From assembly GCF_965660005.1 (NCBI RefSeq), contig NZ_CBFHYF010000028.1, positions 1 to 24,719 on the forward strand: 24,719 bases of DNA. Reading direction: 5' to 3'. Shown piece by piece: positions 1 through 7,283 of this stretch. The notes below the pieces were generated by a model. The model ran no database searches. It worked only from the letters and a program-made list of their open reading frames with translations, and had not been told where the DNA came from. How positions within the stretch are numbered: position 1 is the first letter of the stretch; the number at the start of each line of letters is the position of its first letter. The stretch comes from Porticoccus sp965660005. Lineage in GTDB: Bacteria; Pseudomonadota; Gammaproteobacteria; Pseudomonadales; Porticoccaceae. The position numbers and the translations under genes were made by a program.

Positions 1-828
1 GTCTTCAACGATTTTTGCTTTAACCGCTGCCGCACGGGCTTCTGACAACCCCTGGTTGTAGTCATCGGAACCACGCGCGTCAGTGTGGCCTTCAAGCTCC
101 AGAGTGATGTCGTCATGGACTTTCATCGCACTGGCAACTGCCTGTAGTTCATCACCGTAAATGGCACGAACAATTGCCTTGTCGAATTCGAATTCAACAT
201 TCAAACGAACGGTGATCGTGCGTTTTTCAGGCTCTACTGCAGGTGGCTCTGGCTCACGGGCCGGGGCAGGTTCCGCAGCAACCGGGACCACCGGCTTGTT
301 AAAGTAGTAATTCACAGCCAAGTTGACGGAACCGTCGTTAACACCCTGAAAACCGCCTTCTCTCACTTTGCTGTGCAAACGTGCATCACCACGGAATTCC
401 CACTGTTCGGCAATCATCTTGGAAAGACCAACACCGATTTGTACCTGGTGGGTATATTTTTCTTCAGGCTGCAGGTTGTTTTCATTGCTGCCACTGCGAT
501 CGTAGTAGCTAACACCTGCCAGCATGTATGGACGCCAGCCTCCGTCATCTTCGCCAAACCAGTAATAGGCGTTGATCTGCGAAACTTCGAGATCTGCATC
601 GGCGATATCATGACCATAGCTCGCTTCCAGAGCCCAATCATTTGAAAAACGATAACCAAGATTCAACCCCAAAACACCCGATTCATCATGTCCACTGATC
701 ACACGATCACTGTCCAGATAGTAGTAACCGAGCGACGGGCCCAAATACAAACCTTCAGGGGTCTGCGCTGACGCTGATACTGATACGGTCAAGAGTAGTG
801 TACCCATCACAGCTGAAATCTTTTTCAT
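1..828 (-). CDS. OmpA-family outer membrane protein, C-terminus cut by window edge
   Basis: The gene reads from an ATG at 828 to the window edge without a stop, giving 276 residues. A signal peptide covers about residues 1-21 and ends in ASA-Q. Residues 22-177 are rich in aromatic and alternating residues and look like an eight-stranded OmpA/OprF-type beta-barrel. A Pro/Ala/Glu-rich linker follows (about 178-202), then the start of an OmpA C-terminal peptidoglycan-binding domain (about 203 onward). That domain shows EGHTDARGS at 246-254 and LSEARA at 261-266, the family's diaminopimelate-binding Asp and Arg regions. In this family the barrel sits in the outer membrane and the C-terminal domain ties it to peptidoglycan. 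GGTGG lies five bases before the ATG as ribosome binding site. The missing part should be only the last 40-60 residues. Family assignment is firm; the individual role is not known. Confidence 0.93.
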   Translation of the reverse strand, partial: MKKISAVMGTLLLTVSVSASAQTPEGLYLGPSLGYYYLDSDRVISGHDESGVLGLNLGYRFSNDWALEASYGHDIADADLEVSQINAYYWFGEDDGGWRPYMLAGVSYYDRSGSNENNLQPEEKYTHQVQIGVGLSKMIAEQWEFRGDARLHSKVREGGFQGVNDGSVNLAVNYYFNKPVVPVAAEPAPAREPEPPAVEPEKRTITVRLNVEFEFDKAIVRAIYGDELQAVASAMKVHDDITLELEGHTDARGSDDYNQGLSEARAAAVKAKIVED

Positions 829-988
829 AATATCCACCATTAATTCCAATTTAAGAAAACCAGGCTCCTCGCCTCGTTACCAAAGTAACATAAAGCAGTT
901 TACTACATATAAAATTTTTTTCCTGTGAACCTGTTCTTTTTAAAAAAATTGTCTAACCCGCTTGCCTGAAAATTATACAACCCGCCTG
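829..988. other. Intergenic region between fumarase stop and ompA start
   Basis: This AT-rich stretch must hold the promoter of the OmpA-family gene, read leftward. I see no convincing -35/-10 pair at standard spacing. There is a small perfect inverted repeat, GTTAC-CAAA-GTAAC, at 886-899, and runs of A and T near 917-952. No clear Rho-independent terminator follows the fumarase gene. Confidence 0.4.
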
Positions 989-2503
989 TCAGATGACCAA
1001 CTGACGCTCTTCGATAAGGGCCTGCCAGATTTTTGGACCAGTCTGGTGTACCGACTCGCCTTTCGAATCCACCGCCACCGTCACCGGCATATCGACAATC
1101 TCAAACTCGTAGATCGCCTCCATACCCAGATACTCAAACGCCACCACTTTAGCCGCGGTAACCGCCTTGGATACCAGGTAGGCTGAACCGCCTACTGCCA
1201 TCAGATAAACGGCTTCATTGTCACGGATCGCCTCAATCGCGGTCGGTCCACGCTCGGCTTTGCCAATCATACCGATCAGCCCGGTCTGCTCCAGCATGGT
1301 GCGGGTAAACTTATCCATCCGGGTTGCAGTGGTCGGGCCAGCGGGCCCCACTACCTCATCCCTGACCGGGTCCACGGGGCCGACGTAGTAGATAAACCGG
1401 CCCGTCATGTCCACCGGCAGTTTTTCACCTTTGGCCAACATGTCCACCATCCGTTTATGGGCGGCATCCCGTCCGGTCAGCATTTTGCCGGACAACAGCA
1501 GGGTCTCACCGGTTTTCCAGGCCTTGATGTCCTCTTTGGTAACAGTTTCAAGATTGACACGGCGAACACTGTCGCCCACTTCCCAGGCAATATCTGGCCA
1601 GTCATTGAGATCCGGCGGTATCTGATAAGCGGGACCAGAGCCATCCAGCTTGAAATGGGTATGGCGTGTGGCAGCGCAGTTGGGAATCATTGCAACGGCC
1701 TTGTTGGCCGCATGGGCAGGAAAATCCTTGACCTTGATATCGAGCACTGTGGTCAGGCCACCCAGCCCCTGGGCGCCAATACCGAGGTTATTCACCTTTT
1801 CAAATAATTCCAGACGCAACTCCTCTGCGCGACAGGAGGCCCCGCGGGCCTGCAACTCGTGTATATCGATTGGCTCCATCAGCGATTCCTTCGCCAGCAG
1901 CATCGCTTTCTCGGCCGTACCACCGATACCGATACCCAACATCCCGGGGGGACACCAACCGGCACCCATCTTCGGCACCTGCTCCAGCACCCAGTCCACT
2001 ACCGAATCGGAAGGATTCAACATGGCAAATTTGGATTTCGCCTCCGAGCCACCGCCCTTGGCGGCCACATCAACTTCCACCGTGTCACCGGGCACAATTT
2101 CGTAATTGATCACCGCCGGCGTGTTGTCACCGGTATTTTTGCGGGCACCGTCCGGATCCGCCAACACCGAGGCCCGCAACACGTTGTCAGGACTTTTATA
2201 AGCCCGACGCACACCTTCGTTGATCATATCAGTGACGCTCATGTCGCCCTGCCACTGCACATTCATCCCGACCTTGACGAACACATTAACAATACCAGTG
2301 TCCTGACAGATCGGGCGATGTCCCATGGCGCACATGCGCGAGTTGATCAGAATCTGTGCCATGGCATCTCTGGCAGCCTGGGATTCCTCCCGCTCATAGG
2401 CTTCATTCACTGCCTGGATAAAATCCACCGGGTGGTAGTAGGAAATAAATTGCAGCGCATCGGCCACGCTATCAATCAGATCGTCTTGTCGAATTACAGT
2501 CAT
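989..2503 (-). CDS. fumA: Class I (iron-sulfur) fumarate hydratase
   Basis: This 504-residue enzyme interconverts fumarate and L-malate in the citric acid cycle, in the cytoplasm. It is the oxygen-sensitive [4Fe-4S] class I type, with the alpha and beta regions fused in one chain as in E. coli FumA/FumB. Three cysteines fit the cluster ligands: C66 in PICQDTG, C184 in GWCPPG and C276 in PNCAATRH. Their spacing (118 and 92 residues) is close to that of the ligands in E. coli FumA as I recall it (119 and 94). The C-terminal part carries the TGRFIYYVGPVDP and GPTTATRMD stretches typical of the beta region. The protein is slightly shorter than FumA (548 residues) at the N-terminus. A GAGAGAG ribosome site precedes the ATG. 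It lies 50 bases downstream of a coiled-coil membrane protein gene on the same strand and may be cotranscribed with it. The symbol is by homology; fumB-like would fit equally. Confidence 0.95.
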   Translation of the reverse strand: MTVIRQDDLIDSVADALQFISYYHPVDFIQAVNEAYEREESQAARDAMAQILINSRMCAMGHRPICQDTGIVNVFVKVGMNVQWQGDMSVTDMINEGVRRAYKSPDNVLRASVLADPDGARKNTGDNTPAVINYEIVPGDTVEVDVAAKGGGSEAKSKFAMLNPSDSVVDWVLEQVPKMGAGWCPPGMLGIGIGGTAEKAMLLAKESLMEPIDIHELQARGASCRAEELRLELFEKVNNLGIGAQGLGGLTTVLDIKVKDFPAHAANKAVAMIPNCAATRHTHFKLDGSGPAYQIPPDLNDWPDIAWEVGDSVRRVNLETVTKEDIKAWKTGETLLLSGKMLTGRDAAHKRMVDMLAKGEKLPVDMTGRFIYYVGPVDPVRDEVVGPAGPTTATRMDKFTRTMLEQTGLIGMIGKAERGPTAIEAIRDNEAVYLMAVGGSAYLVSKAVTAAKVVAFEYLGMEAIYEFEIVDMPVTVAVDSKGESVHQTGPKIWQALIEERQLVI

Positions 2504-2553
2504 ATCGCTCTCTCAGGCGGGCATTTACCCGAAATGGTTTCAGTCATTGGCCA

Positions 2554-3330
2554 TCAGCCTGCGGGAGCACTCAGCTGCTGCTTGATCAACTGCAGATCAC
2601 GATTGACCTGGAGCCGATAGGCATCGATGGCACGAATCGCCTCTTCATTGGCCGAGGTACGGGAACTCGCGTCCTTGACAGTCTTATCGATTGCATTGAG
2701 CCGGGTGGATATAGCCTGCAACCGATCGACTAAATCATTTACCTCAAGCTTGGCTGCCATGGCGGAACTGGCTGCGGTTTCTGCCGATTGCCCAGCCTTT
2801 TCAACCTTGCCGGCCATGCCGGCAATCTCCTGCTTGCGCTCCGCAGCGGATGCCTGCAACCCTTTAATGGTTTTCTCCTGTGCAGTGAGAGTTGCCCCCT
2901 GCGACTCAATATTTTTGCGGTTTGTATCAAAGGAAACGCCCCACAATTTACGAATTTCCGACCAGTGCTTATCCAGTGTTTCTTCATGCTCACGGATTTT
3001 CATGCCAAGGGTGGCTCCGGACTGATTGAGGGATTCATCCGTGGAAACGATCTTCACCTCCAGCTCGTCAAAACGGGACTGCAACTGAGCCAGGCGGCCC
3101 TTCTCCTGAACCAGCAGATAGCTCATTCCAGCAAGCCCCAACAATAGTACCAGCACCAGAAATTTCCAGACCGGACCGATGGTTCCCCCACCGGACGAAC
3201 CAGGCGGCGGGGGTTGTTCCGCCACTCGCCTGCGGCCGTCGTCAACAGTTCCACTGCCCGGAGACCGACCGATACGGTCATCACTCTCGGGCACGATTGG
3301 ATCAAAGCGCTTAAAATCCCTGTCTGTCAT
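2554..3330 (-). CDS. Uncharacterised membrane-anchored coiled-coil protein
   Basis: This 258-residue protein has a charged, Pro/Gly-rich N-terminal tail (about 1-52, with a PPPPGSSGGG run). One hydrophobic segment follows at about 54-73, rich in Leu/Val, and then a long region with heptad-like, Ala/Lys/Glu/Gln-rich helix-forming sequence (about 75-254). The predicted topology is a short cytoplasmic tail, a single transmembrane helix and a long periplasmic coiled coil. I do not recognise a named family. Such proteins often act as scaffolds or envelope spacers, but that is only a guess here. It is the first gene of a probable two-gene unit with fumarase. A TATAAT-like box and an inverted repeat lie just upstream. 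The ribosome site is weak (AAGG eleven bases before the ATG). Confidence 0.75.
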   Translation of the reverse strand: MTDRDFKRFDPIVPESDDRIGRSPGSGTVDDGRRRVAEQPPPPGSSGGGTIGPVWKFLVLVLLLGLAGMSYLLVQEKGRLAQLQSRFDELEVKIVSTDESLNQSGATLGMKIREHEETLDKHWSEIRKLWGVSFDTNRKNIESQGATLTAQEKTIKGLQASAAERKQEIAGMAGKVEKAGQSAETAASSAMAAKLEVNDLVDRLQAISTRLNAIDKTVKDASSRTSANEEAIRAIDAYRLQVNRDLQLIKQQLSAPAG

Positions 3331-3378
3331 GATGGCGTTAACCTTTGGTTACAAAACATCGTTCAAGTATGGACACAT

Positions 3379-3393
3379 CTCCGCCGGGCGGAG
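3379..3393. repeat. Perfect 7+1+7 inverted repeat, operator- or leader-hairpin-like
   Basis: CTCCGCC-G-GGCGGAG is a perfect palindrome around one central base. It lies directly downstream of the leftward -10-like box at 3400-3405, so on the minus strand it would occupy roughly +1 to +15 of the coiled-coil protein transcript. It could be a repressor operator or a 5' mRNA hairpin; the sequence alone does not decide. Confidence 0.45.
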
Positions 3394-3399
3394 CGCGAT

Positions 3400-3405
3400 A
3401 TTATA
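3400..3405 (-). promoter_or_regulatory. Candidate -10 box for the coiled-coil protein/fumarase unit
   Basis: The minus strand reads TATAAT here, an exact match to the sigma-70 -10 consensus, about 70 bases upstream of the ATG at 3330. The -35 region at the correct distance falls on a T-rich tract with no good match, so the promoter is tentative. Confidence 0.4.
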
Positions 3406-3420
3406 TACATCTCAAGCACA

Positions 3421-3449
3421 AAAAAACCGGCCCCGGGGCCGGCTTTTTT
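3421..3449 (-). terminator. Rho-independent terminator, symmetrical, downstream of the PuuD-like gene
   Basis: CCGGCCCCGGGGCCGG is a self-complementary 16-base GC core flanked by six A on one side and six T on the other. The A tract pairs with the T tract on either strand, so it can work in both directions. It lies 16 bases after the stop of the PuuD-like gene, which is read leftward, and insulates that gene from the fumarase unit. Confidence 0.85.
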
Positions 3450-3464
3450 GATGCCATGAAGCAA

Positions 3465-4103
3465 TTAAAGATAGTAAAGAATACCAAATAGCACCACGGT
3501 CAGACCAAGGCTCGCATGAATGACGCCTTTCACTGACGCCATGGGACCCTGCTTACCCACCAGAGCATTTACTTCGAGCGCAGCGATGAGGACGATGCAG
3601 ACAATCAGGTCAATCCCGCCAACGCCGGTACCGTAACCACTTCCACCCCACTGTGATGCATGGGGGCTTGCCAGCATGCCAAAGGCCATGGGGCCGGAAA
3701 ACAACACATTCGTGCGCGATGCCAGCAGCGCTTTGGCACCGGCTGCGGGGCCATCACCCTCTTTCATGCCCAGCGCAATTTGCTGCTTTGGCCAGATCAC
3801 CAGCCAGACATTCAGGAACATCAGCGTACCCATAAGGGCAGCGATGACGATGGAGTTGTTGAATTGGTTATTGTGGGATAGTCCGCCCAGCAACAAAACA
3901 CCGGTAATAAACGTGAACATGGCTCCCCAGCGGAACCACCAGAGAGCGCTCGGTGCCAGCTTGGCCTTGGCATCGGACAACGCCTCCGGAGTCGCCTGTT
4001 TGAAATAGCCACCCTGTACAAAATTGAAGTAGTACAACATGCCAATCCAGGTAATACCGAACAGCAAATGTCCCCAGCGGATGAGGAAGTTAATGAATTC
4101 CAT
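3465..4103 (-). CDS. Membrane protein resembling the N-terminal domain of urate hydroxylase PuuD
   Basis: This 212-residue integral membrane protein opens with an RWGHLLFGITWIG segment. That resembles the start of the urate oxidase N-terminal domain (Urate_ox_N) of bacterial PuuD-type urate hydroxylases. Hydrophobic segments fall at about 8-28, 54-75, 84-104, 134-150, 160-178 and 190-210. PuuD proteins normally continue into a C-terminal cytochrome c domain with a CxxCH haem motif. No CxxCH is present here and the protein stops after the last membrane helix. No purine catabolism gene is near, so urate should not be assumed as substrate. The conserved His residues could bind haem (inference). 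The ribosome site AGGAGA lies five bases before the ATG. The gene seems monocistronic, with a strong terminator downstream. Family resemblance is fairly good; function is unknown. Confidence 0.75.
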   Translation of the reverse strand: MEFINFLIRWGHLLFGITWIGMLYYFNFVQGGYFKQATPEALSDAKAKLAPSALWWFRWGAMFTFITGVLLLGGLSHNNQFNNSIVIAALMGTLMFLNVWLVIWPKQQIALGMKEGDGPAAGAKALLASRTNVLFSGPMAFGMLASPHASQWGGSGYGTGVGGIDLIVCIVLIAALEVNALVGKQGPMASVKGVIHASLGLTVVLFGILYYL

Positions 4104-4266
4104 TTGAATCTCCTTACAGACAGCAAGTTATTGGTGTATTTGATTTTGTTGTTATTAAAGCATTTGAGCACTTATTGGGCTATGGATAAATCCCCGGCAC
4201 GGCAATTAAAAAACCGGGAGTGCCCGTCATGTCGGTTTGATTCTGTCACAAAATGCGCCAAAGATA
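4104..4266. other. Intergenic region upstream of the PuuD-like gene
   Basis: The segment between the groEL terminator and the PuuD-like gene must hold the promoter of the latter. On the minus strand a TTTAATAA stretch near 4150-4160 could serve as a -10 box, but no convincing -35 partner was found. No gene is seen in it. Confidence 0.3.
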
Positions 4267-4290
4267 AAAAGCCCCGCATAGCGGGGCTTT
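4267..4290 (-). terminator. Rho-independent terminator of groES-groEL
   Basis: On the minus strand AAAGCCCCGC-TAT-GCGGGGCTTT forms a GC-rich hairpin with a three-base loop, followed by TTATCTT. It starts about 28 bases after the groEL stop codon and is well placed to end the chaperonin operon. Confidence 0.88.
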
Positions 4291-4318
4291 CTGTTTTGCA
4301 GTTAAGTCGCAGAACGGC

Positions 4319-5965
4319 TTACATCATACCGCCCATACCACCCATACCACCCATATCGGGCATTCCGCCACCACCAGCGTTATTTTCCTGGGGAGCTTCG
4401 GCCACCATGGCTTCGGTGGTCACCATCAAACCGGCGATCGAACCCGCCGCCTGCAGTGCTGTACGGGTCACCTTGGCCGGGTCGAGAATACCCATGGCAA
4501 TCATGTCACCGTACTCACCGCTACCGGCGTTGTAACCAAAGTTACCTTTGCCTTGCTTGACCTTGTCCACCACCACAGAGGCTTCTTCACCGGCGTTGGT
4601 AACGATCTGGCGAAGCGGGGTTTCCATGGCACGACGGGCGAGACTGATGCCGGCATCCTGGTCATGGTTATCACCTTTCAGCGACTCAATCGCCTGCAGT
4701 GCACGAATCAGGGCAACACCACCGCCGGGCACAACCCCTTCTTCCACTGCTGCACGCGTGGCATGCAACGCATCTTCCACACGGGCCTTTTTCTCTTTCA
4801 TTTCCGTTTCAGTGGCCGCGCCGACCTTGATCACCGCAACACCGCCCGCCAGTTTGGCAACGCGTTCCTGCAACTTTTCGCGGTCATAATCAGAGGAGGT
4901 ATCCTCAATCTGGGCACGGATTTGATTGACGCGACCCTGAATGGCTCCGTGATCACCGGAACCGTCCACGATAGTAGTGTTCTCCTTGGTCATGGTCACA
5001 CGCTTGGCGGTGCCCAGATGCTCCAACGTAGCAGATTCCAGATCCAGGCCCACTTCTTCGGAGATCACCGTGCCACCCGTGAGAACAGCAATATCTTCCA
5101 GCATGGCTTTGCGGCGATCACCGAATCCCGGCGCTTTACAGGCGGCAACCTTGACGATACCGCGCAGATTGTTCACCACCAGCGTGGCCAGTGCTTCACC
5201 TTCCACATCTTCCGCAATAATCATCAGCGGCTTGCCGGATTTGGCAACACCTTCCAGCAGTGGCAGCAACTCGCGAATGTTAGAAATCTTCTTGTCAAAC
5301 AACAGGATGAAGACATCATCGTGCTCAACACTCATGCTCTCCTGATTATTGATAAAGTAAGGCGACAGGTACCCGCGATCAAACTGCATACCTTCCACGA
5401 TATCCAGTTCATTCTCCAGACCGGTGCCTTCCTCTACTGTGATCACACCCTCCTTGCCGACCTTCTCCATCGCTTCGGCGATAACATCGCCGATATGGGC
5501 ATCGCTGTTAGCGGAGATCGTGCCGACCTGGGCAATTTCCTTGTTGTTGGTACAGGGCTTCGCCAGTTTCGCGATCTCTGCTACGGCAGCAATTACGGCT
5601 TTATCGATGCCGCGCTTCAGATCCATCGGGTTCATGCCCGCAGCAACGGACTTCAGGCCTTCATTGACAATAGCCTGGGCCAGCACAGTGGCCGTAGTGG
5701 TGCCATCGCCAGCATCATCAGATGCCCTGGATGCCACTTCTTTCAACATTTGGGCACCCATATTCTGAAATTTGTCTTTCAGCTGGATTTCCTTGGCCAC
5801 AGAAACACCGTCTTTGGTCACGGTGGGCGCGCCAAACGATTTTTCCAGAACCACGTTGCGGCCCTTTGGCCCCAGGGTGACTTTCACTGCATCTGCCAGA
5901 ACATTGATGCCCACGAGCATCGGGTGGCGTGCATCATCTCCAAATTTTACGTCTTTGACTGACAT
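4319..5965 (-). CDS. groL: Chaperonin GroEL (60 kDa)
   Basis: This is a full-length 548-residue group I chaperonin, the ATP-driven folding chamber that forms two heptameric rings and works with GroES in the cytoplasm. The ATP-binding GDGTTT motif is at about 86-91, with the catalytic Asp at D87 as in E. coli. The apical domain includes the KAPGFGDRRKAMLEDIA stretch. The C-terminus ends in the Gly-Met repeat tail (GGMGGMGGMM) that lines the ring cavity. An AAGGAAGG ribosome site lies six bases before the ATG. It follows groES by 52 bases on the same strand and shares the heat-shock promoter upstream of groES. Length and motifs are intact, with nothing unusual. Confidence 0.99.
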   Translation of the reverse strand: MSVKDVKFGDDARHPMLVGINVLADAVKVTLGPKGRNVVLEKSFGAPTVTKDGVSVAKEIQLKDKFQNMGAQMLKEVASRASDDAGDGTTTATVLAQAIVNEGLKSVAAGMNPMDLKRGIDKAVIAAVAEIAKLAKPCTNNKEIAQVGTISANSDAHIGDVIAEAMEKVGKEGVITVEEGTGLENELDIVEGMQFDRGYLSPYFINNQESMSVEHDDVFILLFDKKISNIRELLPLLEGVAKSGKPLMIIAEDVEGEALATLVVNNLRGIVKVAACKAPGFGDRRKAMLEDIAVLTGGTVISEEVGLDLESATLEHLGTAKRVTMTKENTTIVDGSGDHGAIQGRVNQIRAQIEDTSSDYDREKLQERVAKLAGGVAVIKVGAATETEMKEKKARVEDALHATRAAVEEGVVPGGGVALIRALQAIESLKGDNHDQDAGISLARRAMETPLRQIVTNAGEEASVVVDKVKQGKGNFGYNAGSGEYGDMIAMGILDPAKVTRTALQAAGSIAGLMVTTEAMVAEAPQENNAGGGGMPDMGGMGGMGGMM

Positions 5966-6017
5966 AATTAACCTTCCTTAAAAATCGCGCTAATAGAATG
6001 TACTGTATGAAGAGGTA

Positions 6018-6311
6018 TCAGGCAGTGATAACGGCCTTGATATCGCTTTCAGAGAGAATAACCAGTTCCTGGCCATCAATTTCAATGGTGTCGCTGCCGG
6101 CATATTTACCAAATACCACCTTGTCACCGACTTTGACATCGACCGGGCGAACTTCACCGTTATCCAGCACTCGCCCTATACCTACGGCGACGACCTCGCC
6201 TTCATTGGGCTTTTCCTTGGCAGACCCGGGCAACAGAATGCCGCCGGCTGTTTTTTCTTCCTCTTCCTTGCGACGAATAACGACACGGTCGTGTAAGGGA
6301 CGAATTTTCAT
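6018..6311 (-). CDS. groS: Co-chaperonin GroES (10 kDa)
   Basis: GroES is the heptameric lid of the GroEL chamber. This copy starts at the ATG at 6311 (MKIRPLHDRVV), giving 97 residues, the normal size. An in-frame TTG at 6326 would add MEKNT, but those bases hold the Shine-Dalgarno GGAG placed nine bases before the ATG, so the longer start should be rejected. The mobile loop that contacts GroEL is visible as TAGGILLPGSAKEKP (about 21-35), and the roof loop and C-terminal ELVILSESDI are standard. The gene precedes groEL by 52 bases and follows a sigma-32-type promoter. Confidence 0.98.
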   Translation of the reverse strand: MKIRPLHDRVVIRRKEEEEKTAGGILLPGSAKEKPNEGEVVAVGIGRVLDNGEVRPVDVKVGDKVVFGKYAGSDTIEIDGQELVILSESDIKAVITA

Positions 6312-6387
6312 TGTGTTTTTCTCCAACTTTTAACGTTCTACCCTATTAAATTAAGAACAGAGTCCGGATATTACCGAGCTATGCACT

Positions 6388-6417
6388 ATGTGGAGGCACC
6401 TGAGAGCATTTCAAGGG
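6388..6417 (-). promoter_or_regulatory. Heat-shock (sigma-32/RpoH) promoter of groES-groEL
   Basis: On the minus strand the -35 element reads CCCTTGAAA (6417-6409) and the -10 element CTCCACAT (6395-6388), separated by 13 bases. This fits the RpoH pattern of CTTGAAA, about 13-15 bases, then CCCCATNT, with two or fewer mismatches in each half. The predicted RNA start is about 70 bases before the groES ATG. Position and pattern agree with heat-inducible chaperonin operons of gammaproteobacteria. Confidence 0.85.
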
Positions 6418-6447
6418 CCCTGTAAAAATATTTTTCGCGCTCAATCT

Positions 6448-6927
6448 TCATTTTTCACTATCCTGATTCCGCCAGAACTCTCCCTCAAGTGTCTTGCCAC
6501 GGCGGTTTTCAGAAACTTTGTCGGGGGAGAAAGGTTCATTGAAACGTTGCTCCTGATGGCCCGCAATGACCACCTTTGCCACCAACCGGGAGACCAGCCA
6601 CAAGCGCACCGGAGGAATCAAACCGGCAAACCCCAGCACATCCGTCACAAAACCCGGCGTCAGAAGTAACGCTCCACAAATCGCCAGCACAATGGTTTCT
6701 CCCATTTCCATCGCCGGCAACTCCCCGATATCCATTTTCTGTCGCGCCCGGAACAACGTCGCAAACCCCTGTTTACGCAACAGCGAGATACCCACCACCG
6801 CTGTCAGCAACACCAGACCGATAGTAGGCAGTGCACCGATCTGCTGCCCAACCGTGATCAATAACCACATCTCGACAACCGGCATCACAATAAAAAGCAG
6901 CAACAGATATTTCAAAGCCATCCCCAT
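6448..6927 (-). CDS. fxsA: FxsA family membrane protein
   Basis: This is a small inner-membrane protein of the FxsA family, named after the E. coli protein that suppresses F-plasmid exclusion of phage T7 when overproduced. The family has hydrophobic N-terminal segments, a QGFxxLFRARQKMxxGELPAxEM stretch and a third hydrophobic segment with LLLTPGFVTDVLG. All are present. I choose the ATG at 6927 (159 residues), or possibly the ATG at 6921 (MALKYLLLL), because the family starts at the first hydrophobic helix. An upstream start at 6993 would add 22 residues of unlike sequence. The order fxsA-groES-groEL on one strand matches E. coli. The charged tail ends in EKNxDS-like polar residues facing the cytoplasm. 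Its molecular function remains unclear. Confidence 0.88.
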   Translation of the reverse strand: MGMALKYLLLLFIVMPVVEMWLLITVGQQIGALPTIGLVLLTAVVGISLLRKQGFATLFRARQKMDIGELPAMEMGETIVLAICGALLLTPGFVTDVLGFAGLIPPVRLWLVSRLVAKVVIAGHQEQRFNEPFSPDKVSENRRGKTLEGEFWRNQDSEK

Positions 6928-7017
6928 GAGCCCATAGCCAACCAAATGGGGGCAACCACCACTGAATTCAAGGCAAAAACACTGGACGGGCAAAAGAAAA
7001 CATTTCTATCATTGACG

Positions 7018-7257
7018 ATGACCAACGATGACCAGCTGCGGATCTACACTGTGCTGCACGCCATTCCCAGAGGATTCGTCACCAGTTACGGGCATGTCGC
7101 CACGCTGGCGCAACTTCCCCGGGGCGCGCGACAGGTCCGCAGACTCCTCAGCCAGCTTCCCGAAGAATCAACATTGCCCTGGCACCGGGTCATCAGGGCG
7201 GACGGCTCAATCGCATTCCCGCAGGGCAGCCCATCCCACCAGCGCCAGAAAAAATGA
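7018..7257 (+). CDS. Alkyltransferase-like (ATL, MGMT-fold) DNA-lesion-binding protein, interrupted by in-frame UGA
   Basis: The product has the DNA-binding half of the O6-methylguanine methyltransferase fold: IPRGFVTSYGHVA, the helix-turn-helix with the RQV arginine finger, and LPWHRVI. The catalytic PCHRV cysteine is Trp here, the hallmark of ATL proteins. These bind O6-alkylguanine and hand it to nucleotide excision repair without removing the alkyl group. The reading frame stops at TGA (7255-7257) after 79 codons. The same frame continues past the stop with LEDEGVTV...GRVDLSGFGWKG to a TGA at 7324-7326, which is exactly the usual C-terminus of the family. Together they give 102 codons, the normal length. 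The UGA replaces one ordinary residue, so this is a nonsense mutation, a sequencing error or readthrough. No clear ribosome site precedes the ATG; a start at 6946 is less likely by homology. Confidence 0.85.
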   Translation: MTNDDQLRIYTVLHAIPRGFVTSYGHVATLAQLPRGARQVRRLLSQLPEESTLPWHRVIRADGSIAFPQGSPSHQRQKK

Positions 7258-7283
7258 CTGGAAGACGAAGGCGTCACCGTGAC

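Noticed and set aside
4553..5962. Long open frame (469 codons) antisense to groEL
   Set aside because: It is the mirror frame of a highly biased, strongly conserved gene. The product has no recognisable domain and no ribosome site, so it is a coding shadow.
6312..6326. Five-residue N-terminal extension of GroES from a TTG
   Set aside because: The bases contain the GGAG ribosome site for the ATG at 6311, and GroES proteins begin MKIRPLHDR.
7255..7257. Selenocysteine at the in-frame UGA of the alkyltransferase-like gene
   Set aside because: The position is not catalytic in the family, the reactive Cys site is already Trp, and no obvious SECIS hairpin follows.
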